A stretch of 64,000 nt of DNA from assembly GCA_900618425.1 (NCBI GenBank), contig UZAN01040087.1:26178-90177 (forward strand), written 5' to 3'. Each line of letters begins with the position of its first letter. Within the stretch, counting starts at the first letter, position 1. Of this stretch, positions 15,001-25,170 are shown piece after piece. The position numbers and the translations under genes are program-made. The notes beneath the pieces were generated by a model. The model saw only the letters and a list, made by a program, of their open reading frames with translations. It searched no databases and was not told the origin of the DNA. Source of the DNA: Echinostoma caproni. Taxonomy: Eukaryota; Platyhelminthes; Trematoda; Plagiorchiida; Echinostomatidae.

Positions 15001-18000
15001 GAACCTTCGACCCAGTGGTGATGGGGCTTACACCTGCCCTCTGCCCTCAATAGTGAAGATTGAAAACGGTTGTTCTCGGGAGAGAGCAAAGAGAACGGGG
15101 AGTGACGGTATTTTATGATTAGAAGCGGTAGATATGCACAGGATGTTTCATTGAGAGAACACAGGACTACAATCACTGGTTTGTGGGCGTTTATTAGGAA
15201 AGCATGAACCGGCTTTGTCCATAGTTAGTCACCAAAGGTGTGATGTTTCACCTGTCTGTACCCCACGTAGAATGCATCTCCATTACTTAACTCAAATCAC
15301 AGGTTGGACAAATAACAAGTGGTAAAAAGCAGGTAACACAACCGATCAGTGAAAACAAAACGTGGCACCAATTTTATCTGGCACAATGGGCAATAAGGAT
15401 TACCACTGGGTTGGTTCTTCAGGAGGAGACCGGGCACTATGCAGTCGAAACATGTCTGAATAGCTTCACCAGGTTCCGATTATAATTTCTGCCTTAAAAC
15501 GTATACGGCGGCAAGATGAGTCAAATGCTGTGGATGATGTAAGCACATGGAATACGGGGTAAGGCCTGCAACATTTGTGCACCATTAATAAACAATATAA
15601 AACAGAACATTTAAAAACTAAGTTGAAGTTCATGAGAAGCATGCCAAAACACGAGATTTCACCACTGAACCAGTACAGAGAAATAACGGTATTAGAAGGA
15701 TTTTACAGTATACATTATTTCACCGATCTTGTTAGAATGCGTTTTAATTGAAATGGAAGATGGAAAATCGTTGAATAAACTCCACACCTACCCAGAACAT
15801 CTTTGGTAAAGTAGAGTCTCTCATCGGACATTTTGTTCATACTATACCATTTTGTTTGGTCTATGGGAATCTGATGATCACGAATCCATCCGTTGCAGGC
15901 AAACTGGTAGAAGTCATCACATGGTGAGATGTTTGTATCAATGCTTTCTAAAATTTTTCCAGCTGTGCTTACAGCCAACGGGTCAAGACGCATATCAGCT
16001 GAAAACAAAATAAAATACCAAACCGGTGGAGACAGTCTGAAATTTTAAGGTAGTGGATCACTGTTTATCACATTTGCATGTAGACCTTATTAATTAAACC
16101 ACTTGACAAGTGCATCACCAGAAGAGTGGGTCTTGTTGATATCAAAATAATTGGTTTCGATACTTTTCGTAAGACAATGAACATTGCATGTGTGATAGCC
16201 GGCCATTTTTCAATGAAACAACGGTAAAGGTCACAGTTCAAACAGGTTAAAATAATACCATGAAGGCAGTTGTGCGGCTCCCACGCAGCTCACGCCTGAA
16301 CTCGATAGGCAACAGCTTAAAAGTTTTTACTCAAAAGACGGACCAGGACACATGGTGTTGCACTGCGAATCATACAACGGAAGTCGATTCGGCTTAAGTG
16401 AGACATCACCTTGACATAGAAATTATTCAAAACTTTTTACTGGTTTTTTGGAGGTTTGTGATTATATTGAGGCAAAGTTGTTAATAAATTCGGTAAATAA
16501 CTTCATGAAATAATCACGTTCCAGCAAACAAACAAATGTTTTCGTCGTGGTGTGTGTAGTTTTGTTCCCGAGTGTTGCCGTAACATTCACAATAACATGA
16601 AATTAATGATTAATTAGTGTCACAATCAACTTTGATTTGATATACAAATAAACATATGCATGTAAATATTTTAACCACCGAAGTCCAATAAATTCCCTGT
16701 GGGTTATATATAACCATTAGTAACGTTGCACGTGATGTGCTCTTTATTTAGTGTAGAAGTAACAAATTTAGAAAGACAGACGTTTTGCCAGATATTAATT
16801 GTTTTTGCTTCATCAGACTCCTGAAGTGATACAATGCAAAAAAGCTTTTTTTAATAGTGTACCCTGTCTAAATACTTATATGATGAAGAATATATAAGCC
16901 AGAGGAAAACGAGACAGAAAATAATACAACGGAGACTATAATCCCGTTCAGTTTGGGTTGGTGAAAATGGCTCTGTATAACTGTTGGCGACCGAGGATCA
17001 TATCATCCGCAGCATATTTCCGCTTGCGCGTAGTAAATATAATCCTCATACGTTTGGAGTGAGGTTGCCATCAGCGTTATGAGTCAATGCATTTGATAAA
17101 ATCACAAGATGAGGTTTTTCGTAGATCAAAGGCGCATGGACATTACAAGTTGAATAATTCCTCTGTTTACTCAGTTGGTCGTCAATATAACCAACAAAAC
17201 CACTAACGTTGTGCGACCGGGGCTGTTAGCACGTTTGCCTGAACAACTGGGACTCTAGTCTAACAAAAACAGAGACGAAATTAGTTATGAATACTGTTAG
17301 GTTGTTGTTCGATAACCTTTCCTGGTTCGCTTGTCAAAATTTCAAAGCAATACCTAACTTATCGAAATTACTAACGTATGCAGCGATTCACCTAAAAGTT
17401 CAGCTCATCCCATAAAGTGGGGCTCTCACGTATATAATCATGTAATGCCTTTGAGAGACGATTACAGCAAGCTGTGCTCAGTCTCCTTGTACAGTTTGAG
17501 CACGTGTATATCAAAGTCAAGTATTTGTTCCGTATACAATTCGCTGTTCTTGCACGTGCATGCATTTGTATACCACCTATTCCTTGTGGCACACTGCGCT
17601 TAACCAACTTTTCCCATCACTGGGAAAATTTTAACGATTAACTGATAAACCATCTTCATCGGTCGTTGTGTGACTTTAAGCTTTTGGAGTTCGTGTTTAA
17701 TGAAGCGAGCAGGTGAATGGTATAATGGCTTGACTGTATAAGGACCGACGTGTATTTAGGAGTGAATACACCGAATAAAGAAACTGTCAGTTCTCATTGA
17801 AGATTCAGCACGATTATTGTTATGTTTTTCTTCTGTTTGTGTTCTCCTCGAATTGTTTGGTATACTGGAGCCAGTCATGATTTAGTAAACTTTAACGCTA
17901 TATTGTGACATGCAGCACAATACAAAACGAATTGCACCTTGTTTCTCCTCAATACGAAGTGCTGTTTCTTAGCTGAGTGGGCATTGGTGCAAGTTGTAAA

Positions 18001-18936
18001 AATGTGCTGCAACGCATTCATGTTGGCCAACTATAGTCTTATGCTCGAAAGAAGTCTTGCGTTATTGAAGTGGCGAGAACCTACGATAAAATACAGTGAT
18101 ACATATATTGTCTCAGATGTTTTCAAAAATATACCACGAATTGAGCCAAATTAAACAGATGAGATACAGCAGAGCATTTAAGCAGTTCAAACCTAATAAC
18201 AAATAGTTGGACGTCAGTCGTAATAACATTTTAGACATTTTGTTCATTTTTCCAACGGACAGTCAGAATTCACAAATCAGATTGCGACTAATCAACTGAG
18301 GGCTTTGAGATTCAGACAACTGAGAAATTAGGGCTGTTGTGGGCTTAGAACTTTTGATCTTCTGGATAATCTTATATTGATCTGCAACACGGGATCACTA
18401 AGTATGCGGTAATGTTGTCATGAGTTGGCTAAGTTTCTTCTGTTTAGCTTTTTCTATGTCAGCATTTCAATTGAAAGCATTTCAGTTAACTCATCGCTTG
18501 TTAGAACCGTATACGGCAAAATACAGGCTTTGGATAAGGAATTTCGAGCAGGGAAGAAGAAACCCTACGGTTGGATTGAGCAAATGCCTTGGTTAATACG
18601 GATTTGCTGTTTACTGAAAGCCATACTTGTTGGCAATGTTGATCAGTAAAGTTGGTTCCGTGCTGATAAGGCAGTTATCAAATTGGTTTATCTTTCGAAC
18701 GCGTCAAAAGAAACCACAAGAGATAATTTTATTGGCCACCTTGTAATATTGATGGTTTTACGAAATCTAAGCTATCGTAATTCCTCGTCTGCAGAGAACA
18801 AAAAAAGTTAAAAAGAAGATGATAAATACACGAACGTAAGCTCAAACTTGAAGCTGTTATAGAGAATTACAAATTACTTACTGGCATAGATTCCGATTAT
18901 CCAAACGCATGTCAAGAGGACGATAGACCGTTGCAT
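2996..18936 (-). CDS. Neprilysin-like M13 zinc metallopeptidase, N-terminal eight exons (partial gene)
   Basis: Coding exons read on the minus strand: 18936-18882, 15998-15792, 12620-12310, 6838-6770, 4278-4165, 3695-3612, 3398-3250 and 3099-2996. All junctions are GT-AG with matching phases and give about 365 residues. M13 enzymes are ectopeptidases or secreted peptidases that cleave short peptides using a zinc held by HExxH and ExxxD motifs. Seen here are a hydrophobic N-terminus, the family hallmark CDDFYQFACNGWI (residues 45-57), the FYSSCMN segment, a degenerate LGLPSR-type segment (LGLESER), and the helical linker region through WTFIWNTVKQMPEVV. The catalytic motifs normally lie well past residue 500, so they fall outside the left edge and activity cannot be judged. 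The very short N-terminal hydrophobic segment suggests a secreted form rather than the usual type II membrane form. Subfamily assignment (neprilysin versus ECE-like) is not made. Confidence 0.88.
3250..3398 (-). CDS. M13 peptidase exon 7
   Basis: Acceptor TTTCACAG, donor CA|GTACGT, phase 0 in and phase 2 out. It encodes LQWKRLINELFKPLKFTVSD, matching the M13 helix W-x-x-F/L-x-N that precedes the V-x-V-x-x-x-x-Y segment. Reading continues to TTNGI before the donor. Confidence 0.82.
3612..3695 (-). CDS. M13 peptidase exon 6
   Basis: It has 28 codons (LNKPRADLDPEIEYEVTTVN and onward), acceptor CAACAG, donor GTG|GTAAGT, phase 0 on both sides. It fills the family segment between the FExxLA helix and the W-x-x-x-x-N helix, where M13 proteins have an A-x-P-E-x-R and a YN-type motif followed by a leucine-rich helix. 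Confidence 0.72.
4165..4278 (-). CDS. M13 peptidase exon 5
   Basis: It has 38 codons with an acceptor after CTTCCAG and donor CTG|GTAAGT, both phase 0. It encodes IVESYRKFMREYSKLLGVPE and then a helix ending QFEHSLALV-type, matching the M13 alpha-helical pattern in which a Y-x-x-F-M helix is followed by a glutamate-rich FE-x-x-LA helix. Confidence 0.82.
4776..5440 (+). pseudogene. Penelope-like element fragment (reverse transcriptase to start of GIY-YIG)
   Basis: Translated pieces match Penelope-like elements in order: NVQFQFNEAIYRQKDGVAMG around 4830-4900 followed by FADVFVAMLGN; then NGYPDQFV near 5040, RLPFAGD near 5130, SFCVYSFTCYC and a YSGRKS end near 5270-5335, which is the start of the GIY-YIG endonuclease; then LKSITSAVCSHIL near 5395-5435. 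There is an in-frame stop near 4800, and the RT palm segment with the catalytic YVDD is missing between about 4975 and 5010. The element is dead. It lies in the intron upstream of M13 exon 5, on the opposite strand. Confidence 0.75.
5453..5537 (-). repeat. tRNA-derived SINE head inserted in the Penelope fragment
   Basis: On the minus strand there is an A-box-like TAGCTCAGCTATTAGGG and a perfect B box GGTTCGAATCC. A 6-bp acceptor-like pairing and an anticodon-like GCA can be drawn, but the variable region is too long and the anticodon stem is imperfect. It looks like a tRNA-related SINE rather than a working tRNA. It begins just where the Penelope reading frame breaks off at about 5440. Confidence 0.5.
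6770..6838 (-). CDS. M13 peptidase exon 4 (short, 23 codons)
   Basis: Acceptor TTTCCAG and donor AAG|GTGAGA, both phase 0. It encodes VTQGSLGLESERYTNQSSHP, which aligns with the M13 segment normally written as QxxLGLPSRxYY. The position after exon 3, whose end SIFVID precedes that segment in the family, supports the call. Confidence 0.75.
8897..9040 (-). repeat. tRNA-related SINE, copy A
   Basis: On the minus strand a tRNA-like head (GTAGCTCAAGGGTAAGGG, degenerate B box) is followed by a body with GACGAGTCCCAAACAGG and CAGCTGTCCAGTGCTCTTTG. The same body is found at 19817-19895 and 42714-42830, which defines a dispersed family. Confidence 0.55.
12310..12620 (-). CDS. M13 peptidase exon 3
   Basis: Residues 88-191. 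It continues with EPEDDKSRGLPLAKLFYSSC, matching the M13 stretch around the conserved Cys-Met/Ile-Asn, then GLTPLLQSL and a GGW motif. The donor is GAT|GTGAGA, phase 0. The acceptor is uncertain: an AG before 12620 and an AG before 12602 both keep phase with exon 2, changing the protein by six residues. Confidence 0.85.
14050..14395 (+). pseudogene. Penelope-like element 3' end (GIY-YIG domain C-terminus)
   Basis: The reading frame from about 14143 gives VVKTITSAIVSHFVQSDHIV, then NEAFWPPY and later RILATAEAIGICLHNPPCVR. This matches the C-terminal part of trematode Penelope-like proteins, downstream of the GIY-YIG core (K-S-I-x-S-x-I-x-x-H-L followed by R-I-L-x-x-A-E-A-I). The RT and the N-terminal half are absent, so this is a truncated copy in the intron between M13 exons 2 and 3. 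Bases 14040-14080 resemble 10437-10480, suggesting a second weak copy there. Confidence 0.65.
14540..15000 (+). pseudogene. LINE 3' ORF fragment (non-LTR reverse transcriptase tail)
   Basis: The frame encodes ELAKLTRVQRAATRLVVGL and then ATGLFPVAYRHLRRDLIYLRK, the widespread C-terminal region of CR1/Jockey-like LINE reverse transcriptases. A frame change near 14875 is needed to continue into SKVLWNSLPAIVVEEKTDAA and FKQRLNEHLKG. The frameshift marks it as decayed. It follows the Penelope fragment directly in the same intron. Confidence 0.7.
15792..15998 (-). CDS. M13 peptidase exon 2 (family hallmark CDDFYQFAC)
   Basis: Residues 19-88. The acceptor is TTTTCAG and the donor is G|GTAGGT (phase 1). 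The exon carries the ISPCDDFYQFACNGWI signature, then an IP dipeptide and the YFTKDVL end of the N-terminal subdomain. The cysteine pair that usually lies about 10-15 residues upstream of the signature is absent; the segment reads RLDPLAVSTA. Confidence 0.9.
15999..18881 (-). other. Intron 1 of the M13 gene
   Basis: A 2.9-kb intron between the signal-peptide exon and the hallmark exon. I recognise no coding segment or repeat family in it. Confidence 0.6.
18882..18936 (-). CDS. M13 peptidase exon 1 (signal peptide)
   Basis: ATG at 18936-18934 opens MQRSIVLLTCVWIIGIYA, which has one basic residue and then a hydrophobic stretch, as in a signal peptide. The donor is A|GTAAGT and leaves phase 1, which joins exon 2 to give Thr19. 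The start was chosen because it is the only in-frame ATG that gives a hydrophobic leader spliced in phase to the M13 domain. Confidence 0.75.
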
Positions 18937-18969
18937 CTTGAACTGGACTTCATCTGACTGTGTTCTGAG

Positions 18970-18994
18970 TTTTTATCTGTCTATGACCCATTGG
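18970..18994 (-). promoter_or_regulatory. Possible core promoter of the M13 gene
   Basis: Read on the minus strand, a CCAATGG box (18994-18988) is followed by a TATA-like GATAAAAA (18977-18970), about 35 bp upstream of the ATG. This would give a very short 5' UTR. Spacing is plausible but no transcript data are available. Confidence 0.35.
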
Positions 18995-19816
18995 CCATCA
19001 GTTGACCTAAACACGGTACTTCATTGGCGTTGCTGAGAAATACAGTAGTCAACGGAAAAGTGATTTTTAATCGATTTTTATTCAAAAAGATCCATAAACC
19101 TTGGTTAAGGGTCATTTTTGTCGATTTCTAGCGTAAGCGTTTGAATGGAACCATGGAATTCTCTGCGGTTATGTTTTAATATGCTCATAGTATTGCCTGT
19201 GGATGCATGTTCAAAGGCTAACTGAGTAAAACCGAACACGTATAGTAATTGCAGAAATGGCAAGGAGGTTATATGGCAAATGCATTCACGTTGCAAAGAC
19301 CCGTGAAATGTAACACTAATGTTCACTTTGTGTCACACAGGTTACAAGTGCATCTACTGTAAGGAAGGCTAGGAGCGTTAGATATGAACGTAATTTCCTA
19401 CATTCTGTCCATTGGACATGTATGGGATTTTCAGACCAAACAATTCAGCAGTACTGAACGAGTTTCCTGTGCAACCCAAGAAATGTAGCCTGGTATTCTT
19501 ACACAGTGACATAAAACAGAATGTAAAACGATTTGCAGTCTAGAAGGCCATATGTCCGAGCAGTTTTTCCGGATGTTTAGTGACAACAGCCATGCAAACA
19601 AAAAGCATTTCCTGCGCTATGTATCCACACGGTTTTGATAGAGATTATATAGTTTGTGGCTAATTTAGACGGTGAATGTTTGGATCAACCCATTCGGTTT
19701 TGCACAACCACCAGACATTGTATATGATCTTGGGTGAGGGTTTCACTCCCTGAGAGATGGTTATTGTCTCAGTAGTGGAATTCATTTAAAAGCGATGAAA
19801 ATGGTTGTGAGGACCG

Positions 19817-19895
19817 GCAAAGAGCACTGAACAGCTGTTTCGTCCTGTTTGAGAGTTGTCAGCAGCGTGCGTACGTTTTGTGTCCCTGTAGTTAA
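19817..19895 (-). repeat. tRNA-related SINE, copy B (body only)
   Basis: On the plus strand it reads AAGAGCACTGAACAGCTG, then TCGTCCTGTTTGAGAG and CAGCAGCGTGCGTACG. This is the reverse of the SINE body in copy A; the tRNA-like head is lost. Confidence 0.45.
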
Positions 19896-20589
19896 TGTTT
19901 GTCTATTCTCGACTGCGCGCCTGACGCAAGGTGGCATAGCATTGCGATAATCGACCTGGGTAAAATAACTCCTCGATAGCCGGCAAGTGTGCATAAATTG
20001 TGTTTACCATGAAAATATTGGTGTATCAGACAGAGAATAAACGAAAGAGATTTCAGTGAAATCATTCCAAGATTATCAGACCCCAATGCGAGATATGGGC
20101 TAGTGTACAGTAGAATCGGTTAGACGTAAATTTCAGTCAGTTGGCCGAGTTACTTTTATCGTTTGATAAACGTTTCTCGACGAGCAAAGTCACATCACCT
20201 GCCTTGGCCATATGATGGTATTCTAATCCTATCCAGATGAAGGTAAGTTCATAAACAGTATGTACACATGGTAATGCAAATGTGACTTCTGTTGGTGATC
20301 AACTGCTCTCATTCACTTTGCTTGGCTTCGTGGGTGGTGGGGAAGGAAGTAGATTCCTGTATGAACGCAATCGGTTGAGTGGAATGAAATTACGAATAAG
20401 GCTATGGGCAACCGAAAAAGTGGCCTAATTTTAGGCATTTAATCAAGTTTGTAGCTAAGAATACGAGTGGCAGAGGGTTACCAATATGGGTTTTGTTCCA
20501 GAGGGTGACGCATGTGCTCCGATTGTATATTGTGACAACTAATAAATAAACCTAATTTCTTCACGAATACCAATTTTTTCATTGTATAC

Positions 20590-22300
20590 AGGACCATTTT
20601 GCGACTTGAAACATTACGGACATCCTTTGGCTATATTTTACTTGAACAAGTGGTTGAAGTTCAAAGCCAGGTCTGCCGAAGCGGAGACAATTATGCGATT
20701 TATCAGGGAATGTACCGACCAATATGTTATCCAAAAACCTATTGGAAGTATCTGCAACGTTATGATATTCAACGGACATCCAGAACTCTGAAACGACATG
20801 TACTAAACCTGGTGGATGCTGTACGGACGAAGAATATAGAAATGGACCGCTTGTCGATCCAGTACTGTGTATCCGCCGACCACCTGCCAGAGGAATATAA
20901 GTCTCTCTTCCAGCAGTACGTAATGGACATAACCACCAAAGCTACGGAATGAAAATACGCCAAACTCGTAAACAGCCTCGAGACCAGCAGTCCCCAGTTG
21001 AAGTTCCCGAACGACCCGGAAAGTTACGCACATAAATATTCATCTGTTCAACTCGATATATTGGAGTTTGAAGTTTTGTCCCTTAGTCCTTTGTGTGCCT
21101 TTGAATCGAAAGTTCACCAGACAGAGATAGAGAGGCAATTTGAAAGTCTCATGCATCAACTCAACAATTTAACACCTAGGCATGCTCATCTAGTTCATCA
21201 ACTCAAAACATCTCTTGTGCACTATTGTCACCAGTATCATAACACACAAGTAGAGACAAGAACTATGTTGACAAAGAAAAATAAGGACACCATGAAACGT
21301 CTTACTCCAAACAAGGATATCATAATTTCTCAACCGGATAAAGGGGCCGGCTGGGTGTTACTTAATAAAAATGATTACCACTCCAAACTAGAGAATATCC
21401 TCAGTGACTCCACAAAACTTTCCGCTAGAACATATGAGAAAGATATGACAAAGCAATCGGAATCTATGTTAACGTCCTTCTTGAAATAAATAAACACAGA
21501 AGGTCAAATATTACAAGCGGTTTTCGAAAAGTTGGTTCCAACTTGATCCTCGTAGCCGCGGCTCTGCGGATTACCGAAGGTGCTTAAACCAAACGTTCCG
21601 ATACGACCTAAAATTGACATGCCAGGCTCGCCATACCATGCCATCGGCTAATGGACCCGGTAAACAAAGAGATTACCAAACATAGCCTGAAGGGTATGTT
21701 TAGAAAACCTCAATGTTCTCAACAGAACTATGATGACCTCCAATGTGGAATCCTTGTTTACAGACGTACCGCTGATGAAGACAGTTGATCATATTTGTGA
21801 CTTCTTAGTTTCTAGCAACATTCCCGTCGAAATTCCGGTGAACAAATTGAAAGAGTTGATTCTTAGATGCACATTTAACATACAGTTTTTGTACAATGAT
21901 GAATCCTACAGACAGATCGACGAGGCAGCTATGTGGTTTCCAATAGGTCATATATTCGCAGATATTTTCTTAGCTAAACTGAAGAACGAAAATTTGAGAG
22001 AGACAATTTGGCATTTCGACATTTATTGCAGATACCTCGACCATACTTATATCGTTTATGATTCTCACATCAGCTACACACAGCTTCTCGATGAATTCAA
22101 CAAGTGTCATCCGGCTATTCGTTTCACCTGCGAATCAGAGAAGAGCGGACAGCTACCCTTCTTAGATATAATATTAACAAAGCGAGACATTTATTATTAC
22201 TCGTTGGGAGTTTCGTGTTGTGTACAGAGAACAATTGCAGCTCGAATGAAAATAAATGTGGTTCACTTCTTTTAAGAGCACTGGTACAAACTCAATGTGC
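20590..22300 (+). pseudogene. Degenerate Penelope-like retroelement (N-terminus and reverse transcriptase)
   Basis: Three consecutive frames cover a Penelope-like protein. 20600-20990 gives the N-terminal helical region; 20998-21489 has SVQLDILEFEVLSLSP and DIIISQPDKGAGWVLLNKND (RT entry); 21500-21720 holds RLCGLPKVLKPNVPIRP-like residues broken by frameshifts; 21730-22275 has NVESLFTDVPL, YRQIDEAAMW, ADIFLAKLKNENL and FTCESEKSGQLPFLDIILTK. The catalytic motif, usually YVDD, reads YLDH near 22035, so the second aspartate is lost. No GIY-YIG domain follows. The element is inactive. Confidence 0.8.
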
Positions 22301-22859
22301 TTTGTCCGTTTATTTTCTAGCCTAGACCAGTGTTTTTCGGTCACAGTAACAATAGCGGATATGATTGTTAATATGTTCACTCTAAAAGCACCTTTCGGCT
22401 CATATTTCCAACTGATTTGACTTGTGTCAACACCTGTGAACGAATGAATTTGTTTTCGTAACGCTCACCTCATCAAGATGACCAGACAATATCCTACATA
22501 AATCGTTTTGTTATTCGCCCTGTCTGATCCGCGCGTTATGAATAACCCACTCGGTGCTCTAAACAATTGTGTACGTTAGTTGACAGTTTTCATGATGATC
22601 GGTTGTCTCAGTTTGTAAACAACTGTAATCAAATTCCGATCGTTCACACAACCGGAAAATTCATATGGGTACCAAAACCTAACATGAAGCTGACTGTGAC
22701 ATCAGATTCATCCTCGTAGCCTCCAACCCAAATTTGGGTTAATATTTCTCAGTACCAGACAAAATGGCAATCGGTTGATCCATGGTAAAACCCCTCACGA
22801 AAACGTCTAGGTTATATTCCTTTTAAGTTTGGATTATTAACCCAGTTTGAACGTTTTGT

Positions 22860-23395
22860 AATGCTCTTGTTGTCACGTCTAGTCCACCCGTGTGCTGATG
22901 GCACTCCTGCTGCACAATTGAAGTTCACTGGGCCTACCTAAGACTCATGGTTGTATACACGGTGTGGTTTCTCGCTCGGTTTAGTTGAGCCAAGGCTGTG
23001 CCCCTTGTTGTGGCTGAACCATCCGACCGATCAATAAATGAACCCTATCGGTGGTGTGATTTCGGGCCAGCCGAGGTGGAGGATAGGTTCCGAATCCGAT
23101 GCTCAATAAATGTTGATAGAGAATTGCAAGAGAAGGCATTCAAGAACACCACCCCAGTTGGCGTTGTCGCGGATTGACGAGGACGGGAGTATGGCAATCA
23201 CAGCTTATTTGGTCGGAACATCGTGTCAGAATGAGTAGAGCGGTTAATCCTATGTGCACGATCACCGGGGTGATTTTGAAGCGGGTCAAGCATCGTTTAC
23301 TGTCAACAGCCGAAACGATCGTAATTTCGTTGAACCACTGCCACCTTGTGCGTTCAGTCCTCAATGATTTACCTGAGTTTGTCCGCAGGAATAAG
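22860..23395. repeat. Dispersed repeat shared with 58.26-59.27 kb
   Basis: Bases 22860-23125 align with 58262-58527, and 23130-23395 with about 59040-59275. Shared blocks include TTCACTGGGCCT, CCCTTGTTGTGG, TAAATGAACCCTATCGGT and ACGATCACCGGGGTGA. At the 58-kb copy a roughly 510-bp insertion splits the repeat. The class is unknown; it runs directly into a transposase-like segment at 23395. Confidence 0.6.
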
Positions 23396-23630
23396 TTGGT
23401 TGTATGCAACAGCACACATTTTCATTTCGGCTTGGAGGTGGTGCTTGATGAGTTGTATATTCCGGTGCCATTTTGCTGCGCCTTGTACCTTATTCTTCTG
23501 CACGAAACCCAATTGAAGGTGTCTGGAGTGTGATCAAGCATTGCGTGAAGCAAAGCATGCGTCAGCAATACGGGGTCGTACTTGCGGGGAATTCATTTGG
23601 TTCCTTGTATGCGAGATAATGGCGGATGCA
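23395..23630 (+). pseudogene. DDE transposase C-terminal remnant (Tc1/mariner or IS630-like)
   Basis: One frame gives THFHFGLEVVLDELYIPV; after a frameshift near 23465 the next gives LLRLVPYSSARNPIEGVWSV and IKHCVKQ. The PYSxxxNPIExxWSxxK motif is the third-acidic-residue region of the Tc1/mariner/IS630 superfamily. The preceding V-x-N-x-x-x-x-H-G region lacks the expected aspartate. Frameshift and loss make it non-functional. Confidence 0.6.
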
Positions 23631-24744
23631 GTGCAGTGCTGAGACTGCCAGGATGTCAGTAAACCCAGATATGTGTGCAAATATGATCCAACATGTATCT
23701 ATGATTTTCTCTAAAGTGCTCAATAATGAGGATATTTAAAAAATGATCACGTTTTAACATGCTCATTTTTTCATTGGGAAATTCTCTTTTTTCGACAAAA
23801 CGATTTGGATCAATTTTGTGGAAAGCGGAAGTGCGGCGAGTCAGACATTTGTACATGTTATGCGTCACCTAATGACTGTCAGTTTTCAGGAGTCTGAAAT
23901 GAAAGTAGTGAATCACTTGTAGTGTATTTATATCGGCAGAGAATTTAGGCGTGCAGGATTATAAAATGGTTATTACAACGTTTCAATCCAAACTGGGACT
24001 GGTTGTCAAACGTAATTTAAATCAATGAGATATTGGGATTACCATCTTTCCGGGAGCCTGTGTGATGTGAGTGAGACTTATGTTTGTCTGTCTCGACGAG
24101 TAGTTTTAATCAATTGACCGAGTGTAGAGCTTCAAGAGTTAATCGTTGCCCCTTTTTCTTAACTCGCGCCATCACCTTTTAGTTATTGATTACGATCTCG
24201 TGACCTGTCCGTGTGCAGTCATTCCAGAATGGTGACCTCGGGTCATCGCGTCCGATGGCAGGCTGATGTTCATATAGGTGAGAATGTATTTGTTTGCCTG
24301 TCTCAAGTATGTCGTGTTGATTGCTGCCCGGGCACGTGTAGATTGCCCCTGATCGTTCGTACTGTTTGACTCGACCCTTATCATAAAACAATACCGGCGA
24401 TGCATAAGAACAAAGTCAAAATGCGAAGACATTTCCTTTCGATATATTTCTTCGGGCATTTACGTATATAGTTCGATTCGTCAATAGAATTATACAAGGC
24501 CTAGACTGAAGTAAATTTCAATCTATGCTGTCCTATGAAGACAGGTTTTGTTCACACTGGCAAAATACGCTCTCCGCGGTTGAAAGCTCTTAGAAGATAA
24601 AAAGAATTAGCGTTCAAGATACACCAAACAGTCACTGCCAAACAACTTACACTGCAAATCAGAGGAGAGATCAAAAGATTGAATGCTTCATTCATAAAAC
24701 AAGTTACGGGAGCTGAAGACGGAAGACGGCTATGACAATGGATC

Positions 24745-25170
24745 AGACTGAATACTTCTAGACGCTTTGAATGCATTTTGTCTTTCCCGATCCCCTTAGT
24801 CATCAATTCCTTACCCATCGCCAGAACTCATACGACTAAATTTCTAGGAGTTACCATAGATAGCAATATACGGTGGTCTTCTCATGTGCTACCTTGTTTT
24901 GGTAGACTGCGTCGCTTATCTTTTCAGATACGCAACCTACGACAATTTCGCGTCAGATATGAAACTGTTTTTTTGTTTATCAATGCATTTTCCCTATCAT
25001 ACTTTATTCTTCGTCTGTTATTTCCCCTGGTCTACTTAGGAAGGAATTCATTACTCTACGTCGCGGTTTGGTGATTAACAGACGTGTTTCTCTTATTCCT
25101 TTAAATAAGATTGTTCGAAGACAGTTTTTACTCACTGCTTGTGAATATCACACATTAACCTAAATTTGCC
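24745..25170 (+). pseudogene. LINE fragment (reverse transcriptase thumb region)
   Basis: The frame encodes INSLPIARTHTTKFLGVTID and SNIRWSSHV, the standard Jockey/CR1 thumb motif (TKFLGVxxD and W..H), then FINAFSLSYFILRLLFPLV. A shifted frame continues with LRRGLVINRRVSLIPLNKIV. No complete domain remains. Confidence 0.7.
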
